Program-made: the position numbers and the translations under genes
DNA from: Clostridiales bacterium
GTDB lineage: Bacteria > Bacillota > Clostridia > Christensenellales > CAG-314
Length of the DNA stretch: 27,714 bases
Assembly (NCBI GenBank): GCA_003537755.1
Contig: DPQS01000054.1
Location: 1 to 27,714 of the forward strand
Direction: 5' to 3'
In this document: one piece after another, positions 1 through 8,169 of the stretch
Layout of the letters: the number at the start of each line of letters is the position of its first letter
How positions within the stretch are numbered: position 1 is the stretch's first letter
The notes under the pieces: model-generated
What the model saw: only the letters and a program-made list of their open reading frames with translations
Database searches by the model: none
What the model was told of the DNA's origin: nothing

Positions 1-82
1 CGATTATTTCGGGTGATAGCGAGCAAAAGTGTACTGGATGTACACTGAGCGAACGTCCATACGAAAGAACGAGAAAGGACAT

Positions 83-120
83 CCCCAAGGTTGTTAGTGA
101 TGGCGAAATTAACCCTGGGG
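83..120. other. Hairpin downstream of rlmH, no clear T-tract
   Basis: Arms at 83-92 and 111-120 are complementary over 10 bp with one G-T wobble and an 18-base loop. It lies just past the rlmH stop codon and could mark the operon end, but no run of T follows on the minus strand, so it is not a standard intrinsic terminator. A second small perfect hairpin lies at 28-46 (7-bp arms, 5-base loop). No gene is supported in 1-131. Confidence 0.35.
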
Positions 121-131
121 TTAAATTACCG

Positions 132-602
132 TCATTTGTGATAGGCGATGTTGTTGTTTATGGCGCACGCCCTGTACAGTTGCTCGGCAAGCACCACGCG
201 GCAAAGTTGATGCGGAAGGGTAATCTTGCCGAAACTTACGCGAAGGTCGGCACGGGCACGCACTTCGTCGGACAAGCCGTAACTGCCGCCGATGACAAAG
301 GTAAATGTCGCGTTGGTCTGTTTTGCTTTTTCCAGCGTCTCGGCAAACTCCACGCTGCCAAGTTGCTTGCCCTGCGTATCGAGAAGCACCACGTAGCCAT
401 CGCACTTTGCAAGAATATTGCGCCCTTCGGTAAGCAAAATTTTGTCGATTTCCTTGGCGTTAGGCTCGCCCTTGAACAGACACTCGGCAACTTCCGTCAC
501 TTCGACGGTGGCAAAGCGACTTATACGCTTGACATATTCCGCAATTGCTTCGCGGTAGTATTCTTCCTTGATTTTACCCACTACGACAAGTTTGTATTTC
601 AT
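132..602 (-). CDS. rlmH: 23S rRNA (pseudouridine1915-N3)-methyltransferase RlmH
   Basis: RlmH is a SPOUT-class methyltransferase that uses S-adenosylmethionine to methylate pseudouridine 1915 of 23S rRNA in the assembled ribosome. The 156-residue product has the usual family length, begins MKYKLVVVGK, carries the glycine-rich cofactor loop VIGGSYGLSD and ends with the characteristic HQL...EQLYRA...YHK tail, so the stop is natural. The start at 602 is chosen because its ATG overlaps the TGA of the upstream protease gene as ATGA; an ATG 15 bases further upstream lacks that logic. It is the last gene of a four-gene minus-strand operon. WalJ and RlmH also lie near each other in Bacillus and Staphylococcus. 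Confidence 0.96.
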   Translation of the reverse strand: MKYKLVVVGKIKEEYYREAIAEYVKRISRFATVEVTEVAECLFKGEPNAKEIDKILLTEGRNILAKCDGYVVLLDTQGKQLGSVEFAETLEKAKQTNATFTFVIGGSYGLSDEVRARADLRVSFGKITLPHQLCRVVLAEQLYRACAINNNIAYHK

Positions 603-1507
603 AATGCCACCACCCACAATACTACAAACACGACAACGGACAACGCAAACAACATCGTCGGCACGGGCGCAAAAGGCGTTGTCTGTCGCTCGGCAAGGTC
701 AAAGGCATGCGGTGCAGGCTTTACAAGCAAAATATATGCGACAAAACTTCCGATTGCCACCACACCGCCGACAAGACAGGTAATCCAACTTGTAAACACT
801 GCTTCGGGCAACACAAACTCGCACACTACCGCCGCCAGATTGTTGACAAAGTGGACGATTACGCAACTCCACAAACTGCCGCCGCGAAGAAGCAGTACCG
901 ACAGCAAACACCCGACGGCAAACTGGTGAAGAGTCTGCGCCGGATTGGCATGAAACAGAGAAAACAGCGCGCCGGAAACAACCACGGCAAGGGTTTTGTT
1001 GCGCATACCGCGAACAAGTCCCTGCGCCACCACGCCGCGAAAGACAAGTTCTTCGCAAACGGCAGGCACGAATGTTGCCGTAAGAAGAAGCGGCACGAGT
1101 TGCCGTGGCAAATCCACCGACGGACGGGGCAAACCTGCCTTTTCCATAAGGTCGTAAATCCAATTGGTGAGCGGTGCCATGAAACACATCAGCCCCAGTA
1201 CGCACACGCAGGCAAACACCGTATGCAGTGGGTTCGGCGCAACGTCGAGCGCCGCCCGCTTCCACGGGTTTCGGTGGGTGTACAGCAGGTACACGGCGGC
1301 GCACGCGCCCAGTCCGAGGCTTGTCACTACAAGGCAAAGCCACCACACCGAGCTGCCCTTTTCGACGGTATTCTGCACCGAGCCGAGCACCGCAGACAAA
1401 GCGACGTACACAAGCGCGGTAATACCGAAGCACATAAAGGCGTCGTTTCTGTTAAGTTGTTGCGACTCGTCGCGTTCGGGCGAAGCCGCCGCATGTTTGT
1501 CGTTCAT
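599..1507 (-). CDS. CPBP family intramembrane metalloprotease
   Basis: This polytopic membrane protein of 302 residues belongs to the CPBP (CAAX protease and bacteriocin-processing, Abi/Rce1-like) family. The diagnostic motifs are visible: EE at 152-153 with Arg157 (EExxxR), a FxxxH motif ending at His186, and His219 followed by the HxxxN-type asparagine near 223; these make up the glutamate/histidine active site in the membrane. Several hydrophobic spans precede and follow them. It overlaps walJ upstream and rlmH downstream by ATGA junctions, indicating translational coupling. The substrate cannot be read from sequence; family members act in peptide maturation, bacteriocin self-immunity or cell-surface processing. 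The first 22 residues are polar and probably cytoplasmic. Confidence 0.9.
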   Translation of the reverse strand: MNDKHAAASPERDESQQLNRNDAFMCFGITALVYVALSAVLGSVQNTVEKGSSVWWLCLVVTSLGLGACAAVYLLYTHRNPWKRAALDVAPNPLHTVFACVCVLGLMCFMAPLTNWIYDLMEKAGLPRPSVDLPRQLVPLLLTATFVPAVCEELVFRGVVAQGLVRGMRNKTLAVVVSGALFSLFHANPAQTLHQFAVGCLLSVLLLRGGSLWSCVIVHFVNNLAAVVCEFVLPEAVFTSWITCLVGGVVAIGSFVAYILLVKPAPHAFDLAERQTTPFAPVPTMLFALSVVVFVVLWVVAL

Positions 1508-2274
1508 TTTATCACCGTGTTGTCGTGTTGCTTGGCAACGTACACGCTTATGTCGCGCCCTTCGACAAGTCCCTTGTCCGCGTACATGTTTACAACGTTG
1601 TTAAACGCCAGTTCCGCCGTGTTGTTGTGTTCGGACAAATGGGCGAGAATTACGCTTTTTACGTTGCTGCCGACAAGGTCGGACAACACCTGCGTTGCCT
1701 GATCGTTGGACAAATGTCCGAAGTCGGACAGTATGCGCCGTTTGAGGGGATAGGGGTACGGACCGCTTTTCAGCATGTCCACGTCATGATTGCTTTCCAG
1801 TTGTATCCTGTCGCAAGGGGCAAGAAAGTCAACAAGTCCCGTCGTCACACAGCCCGTGTCGGTGACCGTCGCGACAGAGTTTGTTCCGTCGCTGAAACGG
1901 TAGCCGTAACATGCCGCCGCATCGTGACTGCACTCGTACCTTTCTACGCGCAGGTCGGCAATTTCCGTCACGTCGGCGATACCCGACACGTCGCAATAGG
2001 TGGCGCGTTTTGCCACAAGGTCGGCAATTGCCTTGGGTGTGTAGACGGGCACCGGCGAATGGGAAACAAAGGAGGAAATGCCTCCGATGTGGTCGCTGTG
2101 CTCATGCGTAACTACAATTGCAGTAATGTCGCTAAGTGACAGATTGTACATTTTAAGTGCCGAAAGCGTCGCGCGACAGCCGAGACCAACGTCAACAAGC
2201 AAATTGGCGTTGTCGGACTGCACAAGCGTGCAGTTGCCACCGCTTCCGGAATATAGAGGAAAAATTTTTACCAT
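1504..2274 (-). CDS. walJ: MBL-fold metallohydrolase, WalJ/YycJ type
   Basis: This 256-residue metallo-beta-lactamase-fold protein has the metal-binding HEHSDH motif at 57-62, a HD pair at 117-118, a NHD segment near 162-164, the GHLSN motif around 186-190 and a late histidine-rich AHLSEHN segment near 211-217. This pattern matches WalJ (YycJ), a predicted 5' exonuclease-like enzyme found with the WalRK cell-wall regulatory genes. No WalRK genes appear here; the neighbours are a CPBP protease and rlmH. Its start follows the GPH transporter stop by one base, and its end overlaps the protease gene by ATGA. Subfamily assignment rests on motif order, length and linkage to rlmH. Confidence 0.88.
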   Translation of the reverse strand: MVKIFPLYSGSGGNCTLVQSDNANLLVDVGLGCRATLSALKMYNLSLSDITAIVVTHEHSDHIGGISSFVSHSPVPVYTPKAIADLVAKRATYCDVSGIADVTEIADLRVERYECSHDAAACYGYRFSDGTNSVATVTDTGCVTTGLVDFLAPCDRIQLESNHDVDMLKSGPYPYPLKRRILSDFGHLSNDQATQVLSDLVGSNVKSVILAHLSEHNNTAELAFNNVVNMYADKGLVEGRDISVYVAKQHDNTVIK

Positions 2275-2275
2275 T

Positions 2276-3949
2276 TTACAACTGAGAAAGCAACTCTTCG
2301 CGAGTCTTTTTGTACTCGTCGGTAGTCTTGTCTGCGATACGGTTGCATTCCACTATACGTTGCTGCAACTCACGCGTAAGTTTGAAACGAGAAGCGATAA
2401 TCATGCCGATGACAAGTACGACAATAGGTACTACGGTAAATGTAATCAGTATGCCGATTTGTGCGCCTTCGGGCTGGCTTATAGGCTGAATCTGCACCAT
2501 GTCGCCGTACATAACGTACTTGAAACGATCGACGATTACCCATGGCTTTACACCGTCCGACCATGTGCCGGACGTAAGTGTTGCCGCAACGTCCGACGGA
2601 AGTTCCGCAAGGGAAGCGTAGGTTGTCTGTTCATACCCGGCAAAACCGACGATAAGCGGCGCGATAAACAGTCCGATTGCCTGCGCCGTCGTGTTGAGAA
2701 AGTTGGTAAGCCCCGAAAAACCGCCTTCGGTGCGCTGACCGAAATACAACTCTCCGACGTCGCACACGTCGCCGAAACTGCTGTGCGGAACAAACACCGT
2801 GCCGCAAATGCCGAAGCCGAGCAAAAATCCGTACAGAATTACAAGCCAGTCGGGCGTGCCGCTTGACGCCGTTACTACGCTGCCTGCAACGCTCGGGGCA
2901 ATGCTTTCACGCGGAAGCAACAGCATTGTTGCCGTAACGGATGCCCAGATTGCCGCGCCTGCAATGTATGCAAACCGCTTGGTACGCATTTTGATAAGTT
3001 TGAGATAAAACGGCATGGCGATTATCTGCGAAACAAACATCAGCGCGGCGGCAATGGTCGCGGCAGGCATTGCGAAATGTCCGCCTTCCGTAGCCATAAG
3101 CACGGGGTAGGAGTTGTTGCGGAGATAAAAATTGAAGAACGTATAGAAAAATCCCGACATAATCGCCATGGACATACTGGCGCACATCTGCATACCGAGG
3201 TACTGGCGGTAGGTCCTTAGTTGAAGCGGACGGACAAACTCCCGCAGGGACAGTTTGCGTCTGACGGCAGGGTACACAACCTGTTCGTGACTGAACAATG
3301 CCGTTACCAGCACAGACACAACAAACACGCCGCCAAACGCCAACGCCATGTAAATGTAGCACACGCCGTTGTCACCGTTGTCGGGACGAGCAATGTACTG
3401 CGGCAGCACCACGCACAGCAAAGAAGATGCCAGCGAGAAACACAGGCGCAGCGCGTTTACCTTGTTGCGCTCGGTGTAGTCGTCGGTCATTTCGCTGGCG
3501 TGCGAGTAGTACGGGATAAGCACCAGACTTTGCGCCGTAGCGTAAAACATGTAACTGACAATTACCAGAAACATTTTGACGGGCACGTTGTCGGCAATGG
3601 ATGGAATGATGTTCCACGGAAAGAACAATGCCACGAAGCCCACCAGCACAAACGGCGCGGCGACAAGCATAAAGAAACGGCGTTTACCCAAGCGACCGGG
3701 CGTTTTGCCGTCGGTGATTTTGCCGATAAACGGGTCTATTACGCCGTCCCAGATTTTGGTAAGCAACAGCACCACCGCAAGGCTTGTCATAGGCAGCCCG
3801 ACAACAAGCGTCAGAAACTCGACAAACAAAAAATTGATTACGTTGAAACTGCCACCGCCGAAAATGTCGCCGCAGGCAAAGGCAATTTTGTTGCCGAGCG
3901 ACACCTTACCTGCCGCAACGGTTGTGTTTTTTTCAATTGTTTTCTTCAT
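2276..3949 (-). CDS. GPH (MelB-like) cation-coupled sugar symporter
   Basis: This 557-residue transporter has about twelve hydrophobic spans. Near the N terminus it shows the glycoside-pentoside-hexuronide family signature: KIWDGVIDPFIGKITDG followed by a GRLGKRR loop, the counterpart of the WDxxxDPxxG/D-R loop of MelB. Members import glycosides, pentosides or hexuronides with Na+ or H+; the substrate cannot be inferred. The start at 3949 is preferred over one 72 bases upstream because AGGAGT sits five bases before it. The C-terminal tail is charged and probably cytoplasmic, and the protein is somewhat longer than MelB, with a large loop around residues 440-490. It is the first gene of the minus-strand operon ending in rlmH. 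A short GC hairpin plus T-run at 3965-3986, just before the ribosome binding site, might attenuate but is only 5 bp. Confidence 0.9.
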   Translation of the reverse strand: MKKTIEKNTTVAAGKVSLGNKIAFACGDIFGGGSFNVINFLFVEFLTLVVGLPMTSLAVVLLLTKIWDGVIDPFIGKITDGKTPGRLGKRRFFMLVAAPFVLVGFVALFFPWNIIPSIADNVPVKMFLVIVSYMFYATAQSLVLIPYYSHASEMTDDYTERNKVNALRLCFSLASSLLCVVLPQYIARPDNGDNGVCYIYMALAFGGVFVVSVLVTALFSHEQVVYPAVRRKLSLREFVRPLQLRTYRQYLGMQMCASMSMAIMSGFFYTFFNFYLRNNSYPVLMATEGGHFAMPAATIAAALMFVSQIIAMPFYLKLIKMRTKRFAYIAGAAIWASVTATMLLLPRESIAPSVAGSVVTASSGTPDWLVILYGFLLGFGICGTVFVPHSSFGDVCDVGELYFGQRTEGGFSGLTNFLNTTAQAIGLFIAPLIVGFAGYEQTTYASLAELPSDVAATLTSGTWSDGVKPWVIVDRFKYVMYGDMVQIQPISQPEGAQIGILITFTVVPIVVLVIGMIIASRFKLTRELQQRIVECNRIADKTTDEYKKTREELLSQL

Positions 3950-4190
3950 AAAAACTCCTTGTGTAAAAAGGCGCGCCAGATGCGCCGTCGCACCCGAGCG
4001 TGCACGATTAGAAAACTTCACAATTTACTTGCCTGTTTTTCAATCGGTGCCTTGCAATGACATTTTACAACGCACAAGGCATATTACAGCGCACAAGATT
4101 ATTGTTTTCAGCCCCCTCATCCGCGCCTCGCCGACACCTTCTTTCCAAGAGCGAAGGCTTTTATAATGGAAGATTGTTTATTTTCCCGAC
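3950..4190. other. Non-coding upstream region with degenerate dispersed repeat
   Basis: No gene is supported here. The stretch 4112-4160 (CCCCTCATCCGC..., then CCTTC...GAAGG) looks like a decayed copy of the dispersed intergenic repeats common in gut Clostridia. A TATAAT at 4162-4167 on the plus strand has no convincing -35 element. The promoter of the symporter operon must lie in or beyond this segment but could not be pinned down. Confidence 0.4.
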
Positions 4191-4360
4191 AGGGGCGAGG
4201 GCGCAGAGTGGTACAGATTGGGACAGCCGGGCGAGGGCGCAGACAGGTGCGAAGAACGGCAACAGTTGGCTGAAACGTGAGAGAGCGTACTTTGGCGTAC
4301 GTGACCGAACGGGGCAGACAAGCGTAGCCGTTATGCGTGCCTGTATGCGCCCTCGCCCCC
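4191..4360. repeat. Direct and inverted repeat array next to ychF 3' end
   Basis: The core GGGCGAGGGCGCA occurs at 4193-4205, again at 4229-4241, and as its reverse complement at 4346-4358. Similarity of the second and inverted copies continues for about 20 further bases (GACAGGTGC...AACGGC against the complement ending GCCGTTATGCGTGCCTGT), so units of about 32-36 bp are arranged as two direct copies and one inverted. The inner part around 4276-4302 contains further self-complementary GTAC-rich sequence. The array ends exactly at the ychF stop codon. It could fold as a long imperfect hairpin in RNA, or be a mobile or REP-like element; both strands have open frames, but these look like by-products of the repeat. 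Confidence 0.75.
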
Positions 4361-5452
4361 TCAGACGTTGAAGCGGAACAGAACAACATCCCCATCCTTC
4401 ATCACATAATCCTTGCCTTCGCTGCGTACCTTGCCGTGTTCCTTGGCCTGGTTGTAGCCGCCGTATTCCAGCATGGTTTCGTAGGGGACGATTTCGGCGC
4501 GAATGAAGCCCTTTTCAAAGTCGGTGTGAATTTTGCCTGCGGCTTGCGGTGCCTTGGTGCCTTCGGTAATTGTCCAGGCACGGGTTTCTTTTTCGCCTGC
4601 CGTCAGGAAACTGATGAGATGAAGCAACTTGTAGCACTTTTTGACAAGGCGGTTAAGCCCGCTTTCGGTGATGCCGTAACTTTCAAGGAACATTGCCTTT
4701 TCCTCGGGGTCGAGTTGACTTAGTTCCTCTTCCACCTTGGCGCAGATTACCAGCACTTCGGCGTTTTCCTCGGCGGCTTTCGCCTCGACAGCCTTTACAA
4801 GGTCGTTTTCCGGTTTGCCGAGGTCGCTTTCTGCGATGTTGGCGGCGTAAATCACGGGTTTGTCGGTAAGCAGAAACAGTTCGTCCACGAATTTCTGTTC
4901 TTCTTCGTCAAATTCCATCGTGCGCACGGGTTTACCGCTCTCGAGGTGTGCCAGGATTCTTTCCAGCAGTTCCAGTTCGATTTTGTACTTTTTATCGCCC
5001 GTCTTTGCCATGCTTTGCGCACGGCCCATCTTTGCGTTGATGGTTTCGATATCGGCAAAAATCAATTCGAGATTGATTGTTTCCATATCGGACACAGGGT
5101 CGATTTTGTCGGAAACGTGCGTGATGTTGCTGTCCACGAAACAGCGCACCACGTGTACGATCGCGTCCACCTCGCGGATGTGCGACAGAAATTTGTTGCC
5201 CAGTCCTTCGCCATGGCTCGCGCCCTTGACAAGACCCGCGATGTCCACGAAACGCAGATACGTAGGCGTGATTTTTTTACTGTCGTACAATGCGGCAAGT
5301 TTGTCCAGACGTTCGTCGGGGACGGCAACAACGCCGACGTTAGGCTCTATTGTGCAAAACGGGTAGTTGGCGATTTCCGCCCCCGCTTGTGTGATTGCAT
5401 TGAAAAGTGTGCTTTTGCCGACGTTGGGCAAACCTACTACTCCCAGTTTCAT
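4361..5452 (-). CDS. ychF: Redox-regulated ATPase YchF (Obg-like)
   Basis: YchF is a conserved P-loop hydrolase of the Obg family that prefers ATP, associates with ribosomes and is linked to stress responses. The product starting at 5452 is 363 residues, the same length as the E. coli protein. It shows the P-loop GLPNVGKST at 7-15, the switch segment with VDIAGLVKGAS, and a C-terminal TGS domain with the conserved EKGFIRAE and VRSEGKDY segments. An open frame continues far upstream, but its N-terminal residues are unlike YchF and 5452 has AAGAGG placed seven to eight bases ahead. It is divergent from uppP and ends against the repeat array. Confidence 0.96.
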   Translation of the reverse strand: MKLGVVGLPNVGKSTLFNAITQAGAEIANYPFCTIEPNVGVVAVPDERLDKLAALYDSKKITPTYLRFVDIAGLVKGASHGEGLGNKFLSHIREVDAIVHVVRCFVDSNITHVSDKIDPVSDMETINLELIFADIETINAKMGRAQSMAKTGDKKYKIELELLERILAHLESGKPVRTMEFDEEEQKFVDELFLLTDKPVIYAANIAESDLGKPENDLVKAVEAKAAEENAEVLVICAKVEEELSQLDPEEKAMFLESYGITESGLNRLVKKCYKLLHLISFLTAGEKETRAWTITEGTKAPQAAGKIHTDFEKGFIRAEIVPYETMLEYGGYNQAKEHGKVRSEGKDYVMKDGDVVLFRFNV

Positions 5453-5535
5453 TAGTCGTACCTCTTGTTGGTAATTGTAATTTTGCCGCATCGACCACCG
5501 CACGATTGCATGACAATTTGGCAAATAATGTATAT

Positions 5536-5564
5536 ATAATAATACAAAAACATAAAATTGTAAA
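5536..5564 (-). promoter_or_regulatory. Candidate promoter of ychF
   Basis: On the minus strand TTTACA (5564-5559) and TATTAT (5541-5536) are separated by 17 bases, about 85 bases upstream of the ychF start. The 5453-5851 interval is otherwise a divergent, AT-rich intergenic region; no convincing promoter for uppP could be singled out. Confidence 0.45.
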
Positions 5565-5851
5565 CGATAAACACACAGTAAAAAACGATAACACAAGGCA
5601 AAAACACGGTTTGAAATCGATAGTGTCGGCAGAATTTCACCGTTACAGGTAGTTTTTACGGTCACTTTTGTCGGACACACAGACGGCATTGCGGCGAGAA
5701 AGAACGTTACAAAGTATTGAAAACAGTAAAATAAATACAGCCGAAAACCTGATAAAAATCGATAAAATAATGTAAAAATGTAACGAATTTTTGCATACGT
5801 TTGCATTTTTTGTTTACAAACGGCGCACGAAACGCGCAACAGGGGAACACA

Positions 5852-6616
5852 ATGACAATACTACAAAGTATATTTTTGGGGCTGCTGCAAGGACTGACGG
5901 AGTTTCTGCCCGTAAGCAGCAGCGGACACCTTTTGCTTGCTCAGAAACTGTTCGGAATAGAAGCCGACCTGTTTTTTGACGTTATGCTGCATCTCGGCAC
6001 GCTTTTTGCCGTGGTTGTCGCCATGCGGAAAACATTATTTCAGACAATTGCTCACCCCGTTGCCGACAAACGCTTCCGTTACGTTGCAATTGCCTGTATT
6101 CCGACATTTGCCATTGCCGCAGTCGTACACTTTTTTGTGCCGGAAGCAACGCTGAACCTGTTTCTTCCGCTCGGTTTTGCCGCAACAATCGTGCTTATTG
6201 TACTGTCGGCAAAACTCGGCAAACCGACGTTGCGTTTGCAGGAAACGGGGCTGCTGCCGATAATAGTTACGGGCGTCGTACAGGGCATTGCCGTCTGCCC
6301 CGGTTTGTCGCGAAGCGGCAGTACGGTGTCGACAATGAAACTGTTCGGTGTCAATTCCACCGACAGCGCGGAATTTTCCTTTATTTTGTCAGTGCCGGTG
6401 ATACTGGGCGCTGTCGCTGTGGAAGGGTACAAAGCATTGAAAACCGCCGCTTATGCGGTAAACTGGCTGTGCGTCGGCGTGGGTGTGGTGACGGCGTTCG
6501 TTTCGGGACTCATTGCCGTATACACCGTAATGCGCGCCGTAAAACGCGGCAACTGGATTGCGTTTGCAGTCTACCTTGCACTGCCGCTCGTCACGTCGCT
6601 TATTGTAATGTTTTAG
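5852..6616 (+). CDS. uppP: Undecaprenyl-diphosphatase UppP (BacA)
   Basis: This 254-residue integral membrane enzyme dephosphorylates undecaprenyl diphosphate to regenerate the lipid carrier for peptidoglycan and other wall polymers; overproduction in other bacteria gives bacitracin resistance. Both catalytic signatures are present: the glutamate-rich GLLQGLTEFLPVSSSGH segment at about 10-26 and PGLSRSGST in the second half, with about eight hydrophobic spans. The start at 5852 follows AGGGGAA by five bases and gives a standard family N terminus. The gene appears monocistronic; the next plus-strand gene has its own extended -10 promoter 60 bases downstream. Confidence 0.95.
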   Translation: MTILQSIFLGLLQGLTEFLPVSSSGHLLLAQKLFGIEADLFFDVMLHLGTLFAVVVAMRKTLFQTIAHPVADKRFRYVAIACIPTFAIAAVVHFFVPEATLNLFLPLGFAATIVLIVLSAKLGKPTLRLQETGLLPIIVTGVVQGIAVCPGLSRSGSTVSTMKLFGVNSTDSAEFSFILSVPVILGAVAVEGYKALKTAAYAVNWLCVGVGVVTAFVSGLIAVYTVMRAVKRGNWIAFAVYLALPLVTSLIVMF

Positions 6617-6674
6617 CTCTTAAAGCGAATACGGCCGTGCAATCCGAAAATACGCGACAGGCGCAAATCGGCAC

Positions 6675-6703
6675 TTGTGCAAAACGCCGACGTGTGGTAT
6701 AAT
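6675..6703 (+). promoter_or_regulatory. Extended -10 promoter of the PIN-like gene
   Basis: TATAAT at 6698-6703 is preceded by TGG, giving an extended -10 (TGnTATAAT). TTGTGC lies 17 bases upstream at 6675-6680, a weak -35 typical of extended -10 promoters. The predicted leader is about 60 bases. Two further promoters in the window share the TGTGGTA core. Confidence 0.6.
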
Positions 6704-6768
6704 GTACCAGAAATTCGTCCGCGCCACGGCAAAACAATCTCAGGTGGCGGACAAAGAGAAGGTACACA

Positions 6769-7776
6769 ATGGCAATTTATCTTGTAGATTACGAAAACAC
6801 TCACTACCTCGGTGGCATTTCCGGACTGTCCGAAAACGACACCGTTGTCGTGTTTTACACGCAAAACTCATCCTCGCTTTCATTTGACGCGCACAAAGAA
6901 ATACTGCAGGCACAGGCAAAAATACTGTACAAGTACGTGGACAACGGCGGCAAAAACGCGCTGGACTTTCAACTGAGCACCTACCTCGGATGCCTTATCG
7001 GCGAAAAACAAGCCGACGAGCAACAACTGTACATCGTGTCAAAGGACAAGGGTTTTTACTACGTATCGAAATTTTGGGAACGCGAAAAGGGCATAAGGGT
7101 CACCGTCGTACCGTCGCTTACCGAACAGCCGAAGGCGAAACAGCAACAGTCCGCGCGTGAAGAAACACAAACCGCAACCATCGGACAAATCGTAGCCGCA
7201 ACTGTTGTTGAGCAGGGCGAAACGGCAGAAACTGTCGGAAACGCAGCCGAAGAAACGACAGCCGTCGAAAGCGAAATTGCAAACGTCGAAACGGAAGTTG
7301 CTACAACCATCGAAAACGCAACCGACAACACCGCCACCACCGAAGAAAGCGCAGCGACAAACGACGGAACAGCGGAAAACGCAGACGATATTGCCGAAGA
7401 AAATACGACGACGAAAAACCTTGAAGCGCAAACAACAGTGAACGCCACGGCGAACAGTGCGGAAAATCATATCGATGTCGAAAACAACGTTTCCCGACAA
7501 CCTGCGCAAAAGACAAAGCAACGCCAAAGGCGCAACGACAAACGCAAAAACAACGTCAAAACCACGGAAGAACCGCAACCGACAGTCGAAAGTGCGCTTG
7601 CAGACAGCGGCATACAACTGGGCGTTGGCGAAATTCGCGAGATTGGGCAAATAGTAAACAAATACAAGGCAACGATTACGGTGAACAACCACATCAACAA
7701 ACTGCTGAAAGACAGCGCCAAGGCAGGCGAAGTACTAAAAATAGTAAAGCCGTTTATGAAGAAGCAGGCAAAATAA
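6769..7776 (+). CDS. PIN-like nuclease-fold protein with low-complexity linker
   Basis: Residues 1-115 resemble the PIN/NYN nuclease fold: an early acidic strand LVDYENTH (Asp7, Glu9), a central NALDFQLSTYLG with Asp66, and YIVSKDKGFYYVSKFW with Asp93. These acidic positions suit a metal-dependent RNase site. Residues about 125-285 are a low-complexity linker rich in Ala, Thr, Glu, Val and Asn that turns Lys/Arg-rich near 250-270. A conserved-looking C-terminal segment of about 50 residues (GVGEIREIGQI...) follows and may bind RNA or partners. AGAAGG lies six bases before the ATG and a good promoter precedes it. No antitoxin-like partner is adjacent, so a toxin role is not supported. The RNase activity is inferred. 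Confidence 0.75.
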   Translation: MAIYLVDYENTHYLGGISGLSENDTVVVFYTQNSSSLSFDAHKEILQAQAKILYKYVDNGGKNALDFQLSTYLGCLIGEKQADEQQLYIVSKDKGFYYVSKFWEREKGIRVTVVPSLTEQPKAKQQQSAREETQTATIGQIVAATVVEQGETAETVGNAAEETTAVESEIANVETEVATTIENATDNTATTEESAATNDGTAENADDIAEENTTTKNLEAQTTVNATANSAENHIDVENNVSRQPAQKTKQRQRRNDKRKNNVKTTEEPQPTVESALADSGIQLGVGEIREIGQIVNKYKATITVNNHINKLLKDSAKAGEVLKIVKPFMKKQAK

Positions 7777-7821
7777 CAATTTATGTTGCAATGACATAGT
7801 TACAGCCAAGCGGTACCCTTC

Positions 7822-7905
7822 CGGGGGATCCTTCGACTTCGCTCAGGATATTCGCTTACGCTCATGGCGTTCGCCACACAAAAAAACAGTGGCTCGGCTG
7901 AGGAC
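7822..7905. repeat. Dispersed repeat fragments (CTTCGACTTCGCTCAGG type)
   Basis: The segment contains CCTTCGACTTCGCTCAGGAT followed by TTCGCTTACGCTCATGGCG and GTGGCTCGGCTGAGGA, short inverted-repeat words typical of interspersed intergenic repeats in gut Firmicutes. A related word, TTCGCCTACGCTCA, recurs at 8040-8053. The rest of 7777-8169 is AT-rich, and apart from the terminator at 7977-8014 I see no further feature in it. Confidence 0.5.
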
Positions 7906-7976
7906 ATAATTACATAAGCAAAGTTTATTAGAAATGGTTTCAAATTTTGAAATAGCATTTACAAAATAAATACAAA

Positions 7977-8014
7977 CAAGCAGAGTTTATTTGCAAAACT
8001 CTGCTTGTTTTTTT
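7977..8014 (+). terminator. Intrinsic terminator between convergent genes
   Basis: A perfect 12-bp stem (7977-7988 with 7996-8007) and a 7-base loop are followed by seven T on the plus strand. It would end the PIN-like transcript about 230 bases after its stop. On the minus strand the following sequence is also T-rich (TTTGTATTTATTTT), so it may work in both directions between the convergent genes. Confidence 0.85.
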
Positions 8015-8169
8015 GTATGGTTCTTTTCCCTGTGATGTTTCGCCTACGCTCAACATGACGCAAACAACGGAAAAGTCAACAAATTTTTAGCGAAAAACTC
8101 TCTTTTTGTCCACGTTTTCCGCAAAAATCATTCTACAATAGTCTGTCTGCTTACCACTTCCAAATGTGA

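Noticed and set aside
3..929. Open plus-strand frame running from the left edge across rlmH and the protease gene
   Set aside because: It is antisense to two well-supported overlapping genes, has no ribosome binding site and its translation has no recognisable motif; only the first 130 bases lie outside known genes.
3965..3986. GC hairpin with T5 just before the symporter ribosome binding site, possible attenuator
   Set aside because: The stem is only 5 bp and there is no evidence for an alternative antiterminator fold or leader peptide.
4057..4395. Arg/Ala-rich frames on both strands through the repeat array
   Set aside because: Their content simply translates the repeated GGGCGAGGGCGCA unit and no start signals are present.
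7039..7692. Cys/Phe-rich minus-strand frame opposite the PIN-like gene
   Set aside because: It is the mirror of the repetitive Ala/Thr/Glu linker codons and has no ribosome binding site.
6769..7776. PIN-like protein as toxin of a toxin-antitoxin pair
   Set aside because: No small antitoxin-like gene is adjacent, the protein is far longer than VapC toxins and it has its own promoter.
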